Assembly: GCF_001189965.1 (NCBI RefSeq)
Contig: NZ_LFLU01000015.1
Location: 1 to 64,000, forward strand
Reading direction: 5' to 3'
Length of the DNA stretch: 64,000 bases
From: Herbaspirillum rhizosphaerae
GTDB taxonomy: Bacteria > Pseudomonadota > Gammaproteobacteria > Burkholderiales > Burkholderiaceae_D
The notes beneath the pieces were generated by a model that worked only from the letters and a program-made list of their open reading frames with translations, searched no databases and was not told the origin of the DNA. Positions 1 through 8,954 of the stretch are shown here, piece after piece. Each line of letters starts with the position of its first letter. The first letter of the stretch is position 1. Both the position numbers and the translations under genes were made by a program.

Positions 1-2
1 GT

Positions 3-302
3 GTGTATCCCGCTAGAGCAGTTCTTTACTTTCTAAACGAATTAACGCAAGCCGATGTTGACGCCAATAGGCGTCCCACAAACGCTATGCATATAGTTGA
101 GTTCACACCAGAAATGGTGCAAGCGGCTCTAGAAGCTTTTGATAATACGGCCTTAAGTATTATGGACTGCCAAGCAAATAACCAATGGCCGCTACCGACT
201 ACAGAGGTGCCGCAAGCAACTTGTGACATCTGTGATTTGAGGTGGCGATGCGCGAAGGTAGCAGGAAACTATAAACTTCGACTACCTATCGAAGCGGCAT
301 AA
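3..302 (+). CDS. C-terminal end of a PD-(D/E)XK-type nuclease or helicase-nuclease (partial)
   Basis: The reading frame is open to the left edge, so only the last ~99 residues are visible. They contain a cysteine cluster, CDICDLRWRC, close to the end. This arrangement is common at the C-terminus of Cas4/RecB-like nuclease domains, including those fused to UvrD-type helicases, where the cysteines hold an iron-sulphur cluster. The catalytic motifs would lie outside the window, so the assignment rests on the cysteine pattern and general look only. It is followed by a strong terminator, so it is a separate transcription unit from the 7-deazaguanine operon downstream, although both may belong to one defence island. 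Confidence 0.45.
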   Translation: MYPARAVLYFLNELTQADVDANRRPTNAMHIVEFTPEMVQAALEAFDNTALSIMDCQANNQWPLPTTEVPQATCDICDLRWRCAKVAGNYKLRLPIEAA

Positions 303-351
303 CATCAACCGCGATAACCCATCCACAAATGGGATGTAGCTGGCGCACAAC

Positions 352-377
352 AAAAAGCCCTCGTCGAGGGCTTTTTT
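352..377 (+). terminator. Rho-independent terminator
   Basis: GCCCTC and GAGGGC form a GC stem around a three-base loop, preceded by an A-run and followed by TTTTTT. It lies 50 bp after the stop of the nuclease fragment and 100 bp before the next gene, so it separates the two units. The A-run on the other side would let it work in both directions. Confidence 0.85.
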
Positions 378-477
378 GCATTTTTTCTCTCCTTAAGATA
401 AAGAAAACGGTATATGCGTTTGACGATAATTATCGAATCTGGATAATTATATAATTACACATTTACAGTTTTTGAAA

Positions 478-1392
478 ATGCTATTAATTACGTCGTGCAG
501 TTCTAAGAAATTAGTAACTACACCTTTGCAGTTGCATGCAGATTCCATTTACGCACGAACATTGGATGAGTATGCCCAGCAATGGGTGGCGAGAGTGCGC
601 GCCGAGAAAAGCACTTTTCTGGCAAGTCAGATGTATGCAGGCCAAGGGATAAAGGCTGCTCAGGAAGCGGCAATGGTGCATGAAGCAGATTTGTTCATTG
701 TTTCGGCAGGCCTATCCGTCGTTAGCCCAACAAAAAAAATTCCCAGCTACAACTTAACTGTGGGTAGCGAAGGTCCAAATCCTTTAGGTCAAACCATCGA
801 AGACGCCACGCCTGTCGATTGGTGGCAAGCGCTAAACCGTGCGTTTAATCATCCAAGTCCATTAGCGCGACTTATTAGAAAATATGATTCCCGCGTTTTG
901 ATAGCCTTACCTGATACATATCTGAAAATGGTCGGAAAGGAATTATCCGGGGTAAGTGCCGTAGACAGAAAAAAGGTGAGAATCATCACATCCTCGAAAA
1001 CTGTCTTAGACGCGAACTTAGCAGATATAGCCATCCGCTATGATCAGCGATTTAATAGAGTCCTAGATGCGCCGCATGGGGCAAACGCATCGTTTGTCCA
1101 ACGCGCTTTACTGCATTTTTCTATATTACTTGCCGAAAATCCTCGTATCTCCGCTCTGGCGTCTCAGCAATCCTTAGTAGATCAAGTGCTCGAAAGATCT
1201 ACGGCGACGAAATCCACTATTCGAAAGAAAATAACCGACGATGCACTGAGGGTCGTCATGAATTCTTTGATGAAGGAAAAAATAATTTCTAAAACCCGCT
1301 TATTAGAAAAGATCCGTCATAGCAAAAACCTTGCATGTGAACAAAATCGATTTAACCGCCTATACGATGAAATTCTACCAGTGAGAAAATAG
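478..1392 (+). CDS. Uncharacterised CSSKK-motif protein, first gene of the 7-deazaguanine operon
   Basis: A protein of about 304 residues starting at ATG 478; an in-frame TTG at 472 is also possible, and neither has a clear ribosome site. It opens with a hydrophobic strand and the motif ITSCSSKK, followed later by LFIVSAGLSVV and IPSYNLT. That layout recalls DUF6884/YaaA-like proteins and, more faintly, the cysteine-lysine motif of the ArcS family that modifies preQ0 in archaeal tRNA. I cannot assign a reaction. The C-terminal ~100 residues are charged and helical. Its stop overlaps the GTG start of the next gene (TAGTG), so it is translationally coupled to the DGQQR protein and is probably a working part of the same system. 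Its base composition is AT-rich compared with the chromosome core. Confidence 0.6.
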   Translation: MLLITSCSSKKLVTTPLQLHADSIYARTLDEYAQQWVARVRAEKSTFLASQMYAGQGIKAAQEAAMVHEADLFIVSAGLSVVSPTKKIPSYNLTVGSEGPNPLGQTIEDATPVDWWQALNRAFNHPSPLARLIRKYDSRVLIALPDTYLKMVGKELSGVSAVDRKKVRIITSSKTVLDANLADIAIRYDQRFNRVLDAPHGANASFVQRALLHFSILLAENPRISALASQQSLVDQVLERSTATKSTIRKKITDDALRVVMNSLMKEKIISKTRLLEKIRHSKNLACEQNRFNRLYDEILPVRK

Positions 1393-2528
1393 TGGCACCC
1401 CCCAAAAAAAAATCGACGATGATGATCGTCAGCGCCCTGAAATTCAAACAAGGTGACACAGCCATATATTGTTTCGCGGTCCCCGGCAACTCTCTAACAA
1501 AGATTGCAGATTTAAGCCGAGTGAAGAGAAGCAATAAAGATCAACTGGAAGGTTTCCAGCGCAAGGAAATTCAGCAACACGTCAAACAAATCACTGATTA
1601 TTTGGATAAAGGTCCGAGCCTGTTCCCCAACGCAATCATTCTTGCCCTCGCGCCTCAGGTGAGGTTTGTGAAGTCAAGAGGCCCGAAGGGAGAGGAAACT
1701 GTGCTGGGCATTGATAGTGGACGTCTACATCTACCTGCAAAAGAAGGCGCAGAAAAGGTGGCATGGATCGTCGATGGCCAGCAAAGATCACTAGCTCTTG
1801 CAAAATCGAACCACGGAGAACTTTTAGTCCCGGTAATTGCGTTTGAATCTGGCTCTCTGGATACACAAAGGCAGCAGTTTATTTTGGTGAACCGAGCCAA
1901 GCCGCTGTCACAGCGACTAGTGAACGAATTGCTTCCGGAGACAGACGACGCGTTTCTACCGCGGGACTTAGCGGTTAATAAAATACCGAGTGAGTTGTGT
2001 AATTTATTGCACAAAGATAGGAAATCGCCGTTTTTTGGGCGGGTCAATCGGACATCCGCAAAACTGGAGCGAGCGGATGCCATCAACGACTCAGCAATCA
2101 TTCAAATGATTCGAGACCGAATCAATTTGCCGACAGGGGCACTGACCCATTTCAAGGGATTTAGCTCCAGTGGTGCTGATACAAATTCTATGCATAAAGT
2201 ACTCGTCGCATATTGGTCAGCTGTCGCCGAGACCTTCCCTGAAGCATGGGATTTATCGCCCGAAAGAAGTCGGCTCACACACTCGGTCGGCATTCGTGCG
2301 ATGGGAAGTCTAATGGATCGTATGTCTAGCCGTATTAGCCTTAAAGATAAGGATCTGAAGGCCGCATTTATTCGAGAGCTTAAATCTATATCCAGTTTGT
2401 GCGCTTGGACAACTGGCCATTGGCCTCTGATTAATGCCCCTTGGAATTCTATCGAAATGACATCGCGGGGATTGACCCAATTAAGCTCCGTGATCAATAC
2501 CCTCTATATGCAGTCGGAGTTAAATTGA
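1392..2528 (+). CDS. DGQHR-domain protein 1 (DndB/DpdB-like)
   Basis: A 378-residue protein with GTG start at 1392 overlapping the upstream stop. Residues 128-132 read DGQQR, the signature of the DGQHR/DndB family. It is followed by the expected hydrophobic strand and FILVNRAKPLSQ, the conserved asparagine region after the core. Relatives include DndB, which regulates phosphorothioation, and DpdB, which works with DpdA to place preQ0 into DNA. Because it sits directly before the transglycosylase gene and overlaps it (TTGA), a DpdB-like role is the most economical reading, but this is inference. Whether it binds DNA or hydrolyses nucleotide cannot be read here. Confidence 0.75.
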   Translation: MAPPKKKSTMMIVSALKFKQGDTAIYCFAVPGNSLTKIADLSRVKRSNKDQLEGFQRKEIQQHVKQITDYLDKGPSLFPNAIILALAPQVRFVKSRGPKGEETVLGIDSGRLHLPAKEGAEKVAWIVDGQQRSLALAKSNHGELLVPVIAFESGSLDTQRQQFILVNRAKPLSQRLVNELLPETDDAFLPRDLAVNKIPSELCNLLHKDRKSPFFGRVNRTSAKLERADAINDSAIIQMIRDRINLPTGALTHFKGFSSSGADTNSMHKVLVAYWSAVAETFPEAWDLSPERSRLTHSVGIRAMGSLMDRMSSRISLKDKDLKAAFIRELKSISSLCAWTTGHWPLINAPWNSIEMTSRGLTQLSSVINTLYMQSELN

Positions 2529-3805
2529 AGTTCATCTTTGCCGACGCAATCGATCAGGTAGATCCAGGCTACGATTTTGTTCGTGATCAACCCTCAAAGG
2601 GCCGTCGTCCTTACTGGGATGATATCTATCCGCATGAGATGTTCAAGAATGCACCGTATGACGGAGTTCTGATTTCTCGCGGAATTGTTGGCGACGCCCG
2701 TAGAGTTGGAACTTATAGCGCCGCACAGGCAATGCGGCTTCGTAGAGAAGGTGCGCGTGAATTCTTACGACTAAATACCCCCGCGCTAAAGAATATGCCT
2801 ATCTTTGGGGATTGCGGAGCTTTTTCCTACGTGCAGGAGAAAGTCCCTCCATATTCCCCGGAAAACATGGCTGAATTCTATGCAGATGGACGCTTCAATT
2901 ATGGCTGTTCAGTCGACCATATTATTTTTGGTTTCCGCCCAGAAGACAAAGAACTTGATGGCGCCATCGATGATGAATTGGAGCGCTTCGAAATTACCCA
3001 AGAAAACGCACGTGAATTTCTAAAAGTTACAAAGTCCATTCCCAATTTCACACCTCTGGGTGCGGTACAGGGATGGTCGCCTGACAGCATGGCAATCGCC
3101 GCTCGAAATCTAGAAAAAATGGGATATGACTATTTGGCGATTGGAGGCATGGTTCCGTTATCTGCCGATCAAATAAAATTAGCCCTCGCAGCAATACGCA
3201 ACAGAATAAAACCGTCTACAAAATTGCATATTTTAGGCTTTGCTAAGGCCGAACAAATAGGAGAATTCACAGAATTCAACATCACAAGTTTCGACTCAAC
3301 CTCTCCTCTGATAAGAGCGTTTAAAGATGCGAAGGCAAATTTTTATTCCAAGAGAAGTAGTGGCTCGAAGCTTGACTATTACACCGCTGTTCGCATCCCG
3401 CTTGCCACTGACAACACTTCTTTAAAGAACGCCGCCAAGGAGGGAAAAATCTCCCAAGATGAATTACTTTCGGCAGAGAAAAACGCCTTGTCGGCATTGC
3501 GATCGTTTGACGTTGGCAACCGGTCGTTCGAAGATACTGTTAGTAGTGTCATGGTCTATCAAAGGCTATTTCATCGAGTTAAAAGTAAGACAGACTCTGC
3601 GTATCAAAAAATTATTGCATCAACCGAGGAGCAGATTCGCAGGACATTGACGGATGCTCCTTGGAAGAAATGTAAATGTGAGGTCTGTAAGCAGATCGGC
3701 ATAGAAGTCATTATTTTTAGATCCAATAATAGAAATAAACGCCGGGGATTTCATAATCTTCAAACTTATTACGAACACATACAGCGAGTCCTTCATGGCA
3801 AGTAA
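2525..3805 (+). CDS. dpdA: TGT-like DNA-guanine transglycosylase, DpdA-like
   Basis: I place the start at TTG 2525, overlapping the previous stop as TTGA. This gives an N-terminus beginning MKFIFADAIDQVDP, of the type seen in DpdA proteins; an open frame upstream only shadows the previous gene. The 426-residue protein keeps tRNA-guanine transglycosylase landmarks: an acidic pocket residue in GDCGAF (D96), a second aspartate in GCSVDH (D131), GAVQGW and LAIGGM for base binding, and a C-terminal zinc site CKCEVC (C383, C385, C388) with H410. TGT enzymes swap guanine for a 7-deazaguanine. DpdA relatives do this in DNA rather than tRNA, as in the Salmonella Dpd island. QueC-like and QueD-like genes downstream would supply preQ0. 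The next gene overlaps its end by 11 bp. Confidence 0.8.
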   Translation: MKFIFADAIDQVDPGYDFVRDQPSKGRRPYWDDIYPHEMFKNAPYDGVLISRGIVGDARRVGTYSAAQAMRLRREGAREFLRLNTPALKNMPIFGDCGAFSYVQEKVPPYSPENMAEFYADGRFNYGCSVDHIIFGFRPEDKELDGAIDDELERFEITQENAREFLKVTKSIPNFTPLGAVQGWSPDSMAIAARNLEKMGYDYLAIGGMVPLSADQIKLALAAIRNRIKPSTKLHILGFAKAEQIGEFTEFNITSFDSTSPLIRAFKDAKANFYSKRSSGSKLDYYTAVRIPLATDNTSLKNAAKEGKISQDELLSAEKNALSALRSFDVGNRSFEDTVSSVMVYQRLFHRVKSKTDSAYQKIIASTEEQIRRTLTDAPWKKCKCEVCKQIGIEVIIFRSNNRNKRRGFHNLQTYYEHIQRVLHGK

Positions 3806-4883
3806 GAAAATTGTATTTGACGCTCTTATCGCAGAGCAAAGTCCTCACCATCAGGTTTTGATGATAAGAGCTACCGCTAGTCAAATCCATAAAATAGCTG
3901 CTATCCAGCGCCTTGGACGCGACACAGAAGGAAAATCTGTCGGATTTCAACGTGCACAGGTTTCTGGACACATCGCGGAAATCCGAGAGTATTTGGAAAA
4001 GACAGACGCCGTTCTGCCAAATGCTTTGGTTCTAGCTTTTGTATCGGGGGCCAAGGTAAAAAATATAAAAAACGGTGCCGCTCAGTTAGAGGTCGACCTG
4101 ACGAATGAACGACCAGGCCTGGTAGTGGATGGTCAACAGCGGTTAAGTGCCCTCACTTTAACCGAGAGAGAGGATTTTCAAGTTTTTGCCGCCTGTTTGA
4201 TTTGCCCGGACATCAATGAACTGCGACGACAATTTATTCTTATTAACAATACTAAGCCCCTATCAAAATCCTTAATATATGAATTATTGCCGAGCGTCCC
4301 AGGACTTCCAGATCGGCTGACACCGAGGTCCCTTGCCGCAAAGATCACAGAGAGTTTGAACTTCACCCCTGAGAGTTCGCTTTACGGTTTCATCAAGATG
4401 GAAACATACCCCACGGGCATATTGAAAGATACCGTTGTTCAGAAAGCTATTATGAATTCTGAATCAGCTGGTGCGATTCAAGTTCTTATGTATGAAAAGC
4501 ATGGCCATGAAAAGGCCGCTGAATTGGTAAGTAATTTTTTTCATGCGGTGAGGCAAGTATTTTCCGGTGATTGGGAGGGCCATAAGCCGGCTACATCCAG
4601 ACTTGTCCATGGAGTAGGAATTGTCGCGATGGGATATGTCATGGATGAGGTCTACTCGCGCACCAAATCAATATCAATAGCTTCCTTCAAAGCAGGCCTA
4701 ACTCCTCTCATTGGACGGACTGCATGGACGAATGGACATTGGCATTTTTCTGATGAGGAAGTCGTTCCGTGGAATCGTTTAGAAAATACGCCTCGTCAAT
4801 ATCAATTATTGGCAGAACATCTGGTAGGCATAATCCGGCGAGAATCAAAATCTACTTCCAAGAGAAAGTCGGCATCGGTATGA
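3795..4883 (+). CDS. DGQHR-domain protein 2 (DndB/DpdB-like)
   Basis: A 362-residue paralogue of the protein encoded at 1392. Residues 112-116 are DGQQR, followed by [20 protein letters not shown], which matches the equivalent LVNRAKPLSQRLVNELLP stretch of the first protein. It begins at ATG 3795 inside the end of the transglycosylase gene and ends in an ATGA overlap with the QueC-like gene, so it is locked into the operon. The C-terminus is short and basic. Two such proteins bracketing the transglycosylase suggest a heteromeric partner for base exchange or a modification/restriction pair. This is inference; only one DpdB is needed in the described system. Confidence 0.75.
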   Translation: MASKKIVFDALIAEQSPHHQVLMIRATASQIHKIAAIQRLGRDTEGKSVGFQRAQVSGHIAEIREYLEKTDAVLPNALVLAFVSGAKVKNIKNGAAQLEVDLTNERPGLVVDGQQRLSALTLTEREDFQVFAACLICPDINELRRQFILINNTKPLSKSLIYELLPSVPGLPDRLTPRSLAAKITESLNFTPESSLYGFIKMETYPTGILKDTVVQKAIMNSESAGAIQVLMYEKHGHEKAAELVSNFFHAVRQVFSGDWEGHKPATSRLVHGVGIVAMGYVMDEVYSRTKSISIASFKAGLTPLIGRTAWTNGHWHFSDEEVVPWNRLENTPRQYQLLAEHLVGIIRRESKSTSKRKSASV

Positions 4884-5581
4884 ACAAGAAAGCTTTGGTC
4901 TTATTTTCTGGAGGACAGGACTCTACGACTTGCTTAGCATGGGCCCTCTCGCGATATGACTATGTAGAAACAATAGGATTTGACTACGGCCAGCGACATA
5001 ATATTGAATTGGAAGTTCGCCTAAAAACCATTCAAGAAATACGCGAAAAATTTCCTGAATGGGGATCGAAATTAGGAAATGATCACCTTATTGATTTATC
5101 TGTCCTCGGCGAGATCAGTGATACCGCGTTAACTTCAGACGCTGAAATAGCTATGACAGCGAGCGGCTTGCCAAATACCTTTGTTCCAGGTCGAAATTTG
5201 ATGTTTTTGACTTTTGCCGGTGCCGTGGCATATCGACGCGGCCTACAAGTTTTAGTCGGCGGTATGTGCGAAACCGATTTTTCTGGCTATCCCGATTGCA
5301 GAGACGACACAATTAAAGCGACACAGGTATCGTTAAGCCTCGGAATGGCATACCGAATTACTATTGAAACACCTTTAATGTGGATCAATAAAATGCAGAC
5401 CTGGGAACTTGCAAAATCATTAGGCGGCAAGCGTTTTATAGATCTGGTCATTGAAGATACTCATACTTGCTATGTCGGCGATCGAGCTCATCGACATGAT
5501 TGGGGGTACGGCTGCAGCAATTGCCCCGCCTGCGATCTACGTAGGCGCGGCTATGAAAGTTGGCGCGCCAAGGACCGCTAG
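4880..5581 (+). CDS. queC: 7-cyano-7-deazaguanine (preQ0) synthase, QueC-like
   Basis: The start is ATG 4880, overlapping the previous stop as ATGA; a longer open frame upstream is a shadow. The 233-residue product has the PP-loop motif SGGQDS at residues 10-15, which binds ATP, and the zinc-site cysteines C197, C212, C215 and C218 (GCSNCPAC). QueC turns 7-carboxy-7-deazaguanine, ATP and ammonia into preQ0. Here it most likely provides or boosts the preQ0 pool for the DpdA-like enzyme rather than for tRNA queuosine. No QueE or FolE is encoded in the window, so earlier steps would have to come from other loci. The gene is AT-rich, like the rest of the operon. Confidence 0.88.
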   Translation: MNKKALVLFSGGQDSTTCLAWALSRYDYVETIGFDYGQRHNIELEVRLKTIQEIREKFPEWGSKLGNDHLIDLSVLGEISDTALTSDAEIAMTASGLPNTFVPGRNLMFLTFAGAVAYRRGLQVLVGGMCETDFSGYPDCRDDTIKATQVSLSLGMAYRITIETPLMWINKMQTWELAKSLGGKRFIDLVIEDTHTCYVGDRAHRHDWGYGCSNCPACDLRRRGYESWRAKDR

Positions 5582-5624
5582 GCAAGTGGGAGAACAGAGC
5601 TAACTATCTTTGGGAAGATTGGAA

Positions 5625-5990
5625 ATGAAATACGAATTATCTCAGTGCTTTTACTTCGAAGCTGCACATACGTTAAATCGTGCAATTGATGGTGACTCCA
5701 GCCGTCGAATTCATGGGCATACTTATCACGCGGAAGTCACGATTCGAGGGATTCCAGATCAACAGACTGGCATGATTGTGGACTTAGGGATGTTTCGAAA
5801 CTCTTTAGCGGAAATCAAGGAACTCTTAGATCATCGCCTTTTGGACGAGATCAAAGATTTGGGTAACCCTACACTGGAAAATCTTTGCAACTTTATGGGT
5901 AAGATACTTATTAAAACACTGCCCGCAATATATAGAATATCTATTTCCCGAAAAGCGTCTGGAGATTCTTGCTCTTTGATTTTTGATTGA
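5625..5990 (+). CDS. queD: 6-carboxytetrahydropterin synthase-like protein, QueD-like
   Basis: The 121-residue product begins at ATG 5625; an in-frame TTG lies at 5610. Zinc ligands H15 (FEAAH), H30 and H32 (IHGH) are present, as in the 6-pyruvoyl-tetrahydropterin synthase family. QueD converts dihydroneopterin triphosphate into 6-carboxy-tetrahydropterin, an early step to preQ0. The classical catalytic cysteine a few residues before HGH is absent: the stretch reads GDSSRRIHGH, with serine where E. coli QueD has cysteine. I recall related QueD-type proteins without that cysteine, so it may still be active, but the true reaction is uncertain. It lies 43 bp after the QueC-like gene. Confidence 0.75.
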   Translation: MKYELSQCFYFEAAHTLNRAIDGDSSRRIHGHTYHAEVTIRGIPDQQTGMIVDLGMFRNSLAEIKELLDHRLLDEIKDLGNPTLENLCNFMGKILIKTLPAIYRISISRKASGDSCSLIFD

Positions 5991-6013
5991 GGGGGAATGT
6001 GTCCGTCGCAGAG

Positions 6014-6169
6014 ATGAAAAAAGAATTCTTTCCGATTGGTGTTACGTTCCAACCCGAGAATAGTTGGAGAAGATCCTCACGTTGTACTATGTACGGAACA
6101 ATGCCCGTCTATTTTTCTTGCTCAGAGGGTATGCCTGCTAAATTGCGAATGCTACATTTAGGAAAATAA
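6014..6169 (+). CDS. Possible small protein, unrecognised
   Basis: A 51-codon frame from ATG 6014; it can also be opened at TTG 5987, which overlaps the QueD-like stop as TTGA. The product, starting MKKEFFPIGVTFQPENSW, has two cysteines and no family I recognise. It fills the gap between the QueD-like and HNH genes and shares their low GC. It may be a real small operon member or a decayed gene; there is no good ribosome site. Confidence 0.3.
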   Translation: MKKEFFPIGVTFQPENSWRRSSRCTMYGTMPVYFSCSEGMPAKLRMLHLGK

Positions 6170-6244
6170 GGGGCCTCGCGCAACAATCTTGTGAGTAGGA
6201 TACCCGACCGCCTTCAACAATAACAACGATCGTCGAGCCGTCAT

Positions 6245-7057
6245 ATGCTTTGGTTACCTGTCACGCCCGGAGAACAGTTATTTTTATATTTGTTTGAACG
6301 CCTCGGGCACAAATTGAGTTTTCAGTGGACGACCGAAGCGGGTATAGACTCGATGGATTTTCTATTTAATCCAGTGCGCTTCCAAGAATTCACTCAACTG
6401 TCTGTTTCACTCGAAGTTTTTCTGCGAGCTATACGATCCGCTCGCGCAATTTACGCGCAGGCTCCAAATACAAATCCGTCTGATTTCGCTCGCACAATTA
6501 GACGCGACTTAGATCTTCCGAGCACTTTTACGAACGACAAGAATTTTGGGGAAATTGCAAAGCGGGCGGGCCGTGTCGCCCATGAGGTTGCCAGGGATAC
6601 CGGTTTAGAAAAAAGTGTTTTAAGAGCCGAGCGAAAACAATGCTATCTGTGTGGAGAGAAATTAGATCAAGCCCACAATCCGAGATCTAAATCAAGCATC
6701 GAGCATATATGGCCCCTAAGTCTAGGAGGCGAAACGGTCGAATCAAATTTGATCCCTGCCTGCAAAGATTGCAATGATAAACGCCAGCATATGGTGACGT
6801 GGGCTTGGGGACCAGTCCAATCCACTTTTGAGGAATTGACGACGTCGGATACAAACCCTAATGGAGCCGTTCGTCTTTCGCTCGGGCTCGGGAAAATCAT
6901 GCTTAAGGCGCAAGGAATTGAAGGAAAACCCAATACAAAGACCACGTTGAAAGAAGCTGCTCAACACGTCTGGCCGGCAATACCTGGATTGAAATTAAAA
7001 ACTAAACATTCCTATATTTATTTTGAGTATTTTCAAGAAATGGAAAACACATTATGA
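6245..7057 (+). CDS. HNH endonuclease family protein
   Basis: A 270-residue protein whose second half carries a zinc-bound HNH fold: CYLC (C133, C136), EHIWP (E153, H154), N168 and CKDCN (C173, C176, N177). These are the metal-binding and catalytic positions of HNH nucleases, which cut DNA. The first ~120 residues form a helical domain I do not recognise and may recognise DNA or a partner. Its stop overlaps the next start as ATGA, so it is made together with the third DGQHR protein. In context it is the best candidate for the restriction arm of the modification system, cutting DNA that lacks the modified base. That role is inference. Confidence 0.75.
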
Positions 7058-8316
7058 ACAAAAAATTGGAGGCTGGTACGTTTGAATATTTCGCGCTGAA
7101 TTATTCGCAGCGCAAAGATCCTAAAGCGCCGCCATTTATTTTATTTCATGCGCCTGCAAAAGATATTTTGCAGTGGGCAGATGTTGATCGTCTTGCTCCG
7201 GGAAACCCAACTGGAGCACAACGTCCCCTGCGAGATTTGAAGGTGAATAGAATCGCGGGCTATCTCAAAGCAGAGCAGCAGAATACGATACCCACCTCTG
7301 TAATTATCGCTCTGGATACAGCTTCAATTCAGTTTATTCCAGCAGCTACTGCGAAAGGAGTTGCTTCGGCACATGGGCGCGTAATTGTCAGTGTTAGTAA
7401 GACGAAAAAAAAGAAACCGGGCTTAATAATTGATGGACAACACCGTGTTCACGGCGCGTTTCAATTTGATCCAGATCTACACATCAATATTGTAGGAATC
7501 ATCGGTGGCGATGATTTAGAAAGAGCGTTTCAGTTCGTCGTTATAAACAACTCGGGTACTAAAGTCTCGAGAGATCACGTAAACGCCTTAAATCTGAATT
7601 TTGATCCTGATCAGCTTAACAACCGCTTGCTGAAAAGCGCACGTCTAGGTCTAAAAGAGGATCTATTTCAGGATCTTCAAATCGCAGATACCAGCGAAAC
7701 TAGTCCGTTTAAGGAGTCGATTAAATGGGCTCGAAATGCCGCTGGATTTATTCCTCCCAATGCAATCGAGAGCGGACTAGCGGAAACGCGGGATAGGGCA
7801 AGTCTTCTGGGTATTGAAGGGCTGGAACTAGACGTTTTTCTTGCGCTTTGGGGGGTCATCCAGGTGCTGTTACCAAAACAGTGGAATGAAACGTCGCATT
7901 TGTTAGAAAAAGTCTCTATCTACGCAGTTACAGTATTTGTATTAGAGAGCGTTCTGGCATCCCAAATGTTAGACGTAAATGCTATGGACTTAACAAACAA
8001 AAAGGATATGACGGATTGTGTCACCAAGGCAATTCGCAGAATACCGGAAGAATTTTGGTCCACAGAATGGAAAGTTACAGAACTTGATACTAGAACTGGC
8101 AGAGAATTGCTAATCGACAATTTAAAACGCATCGCCTCTAATACTCGAATTGGCCGAACATGGTATGAGGGTGTATCTATGTTAAACCCTGCATCTATCA
8201 AGCCAAGCTCCCTGCCAAAGAGAGTTGCCAGAACGGCGCCCCCCAAGAAACCTGCAGTTAAGACCACAACAAAATCTGTAGCTGTGCGCAAGACAAGAAC
8301 TCGAACAGCGAAATGA
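7054..8316 (+). CDS. DGQHR-domain protein 3
   Basis: A 420-residue protein with the exact motif DGQHR at residues 127-131, followed by HGAFQFD and by [12 protein letters not shown], the conserved post-core strand. It is larger and more distant than the two DGQQR proteins upstream and ends in a strongly basic tail rich in Lys, Arg, Thr and Ala, suited to nucleic-acid contact. ATG 7054 overlaps the HNH stop, so the HNH nuclease and this protein probably act as a pair. By analogy with DndB it could sense or gate modified DNA for the nuclease. Nothing in the sequence fixes its reaction. Confidence 0.7.
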
Positions 8317-8336
8317 TTTCAATGGCGATCTTTTAA

Positions 8337-8744
8337 TTAACTGACTACGTCTCTTAATTCCTTAAACAGAAAAGAAATTGTCCGCACATTTTTAGAGATG
8401 ATGGAATTTGAAAATAAGGTAAGACCAGCGATGAGCTTTTCTAGCTGGTCGATAGTTTCAATATTCTTTAATTTTTCTCCTAACGCTGATAAAAAATTTA
8501 GCAATTCATCGTGTTCGAAATGCCAATCAGAAATTACGAATCTTTTTGAATCAAAAAACAAAATGTGTGCACGCGCATTTAAGGCGTATTCTTCAGTCAA
8601 CAAGGCGTAAACCAACGGATTGTTACTGACTGAAAGGCGTCGAAGGGTAGTGTGGATTTCGTGCGCCAACGCAGTTATGCGTTGCGCTAGTTCTTGCACA
8701 TTTCCCTCAGTCGAAAGGGCGAAATTCTTGTGTTCAGCGATCAT
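8337..8744 (-). CDS. Hypothetical protein
   Basis: A 135-residue, largely helical acidic protein on the opposite strand, convergent with the DGQHR gene and 20 bp from it. It shows no signal peptide, membrane segment or motif I recognise. The composition is AT-rich, so it belongs to the same accessory block. Long heptad-like leucine and isoleucine spacing suggests helical bundles. Regulator, antitoxin-like or structural roles are all possible and none is supported. Confidence 0.5.
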   Translation of the reverse strand: MIAEHKNFALSTEGNVQELAQRITALAHEIHTTLRRLSVSNNPLVYALLTEEYALNARAHILFFDSKRFVISDWHFEHDELLNFLSALGEKLKNIETIDQLEKLIAGLTLFSNSIISKNVRTISFLFKELRDVVS

Positions 8745-8954
8745 TGTTTTCCAGCTTTGTTTCAGAGTCTTAATTCATAAGGCCGTCACAGATGCGAACG
8801 TCGGGCTTCTTGAGTTTTAGATTGTTATATTAGGATTGGATAATGCCATATCTTGCAAGCAGACTGTGACAAAGTTCCTAATGCAGCGTTTATCTTATCT
8901 CGCTATCGACTAAGCACGATTGGCCGTCACCTGATATGAATCGAAATCGCGACG

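Noticed and set aside
2441-2524. ATG 2441 as start of the transglycosylase
   Set aside because: It would overlap the previous gene by 88 bp and add 28 residues unlike DpdA starts; TTG 2525 overlaps the stop in the operon's usual style.
4769-4879. Longer QueC-like protein from 4769
   Set aside because: The extra residues are out-of-frame reading of the DGQQR gene; ATG 4880 starts directly before the PP-loop as in QueC.
2525-5581. Type IV CBASS, which also pairs QueC-like and TGT-like proteins
   Set aside because: No CD-NTase cyclase or cyclic-nucleotide effector is encoded nearby.
478-8316. A Dnd phosphorothioation system, because of DndB-like proteins
   Set aside because: No DndA, DndC, DndD or DndE, and a transglycosylase with QueC and QueD fits deazaguanine chemistry better.
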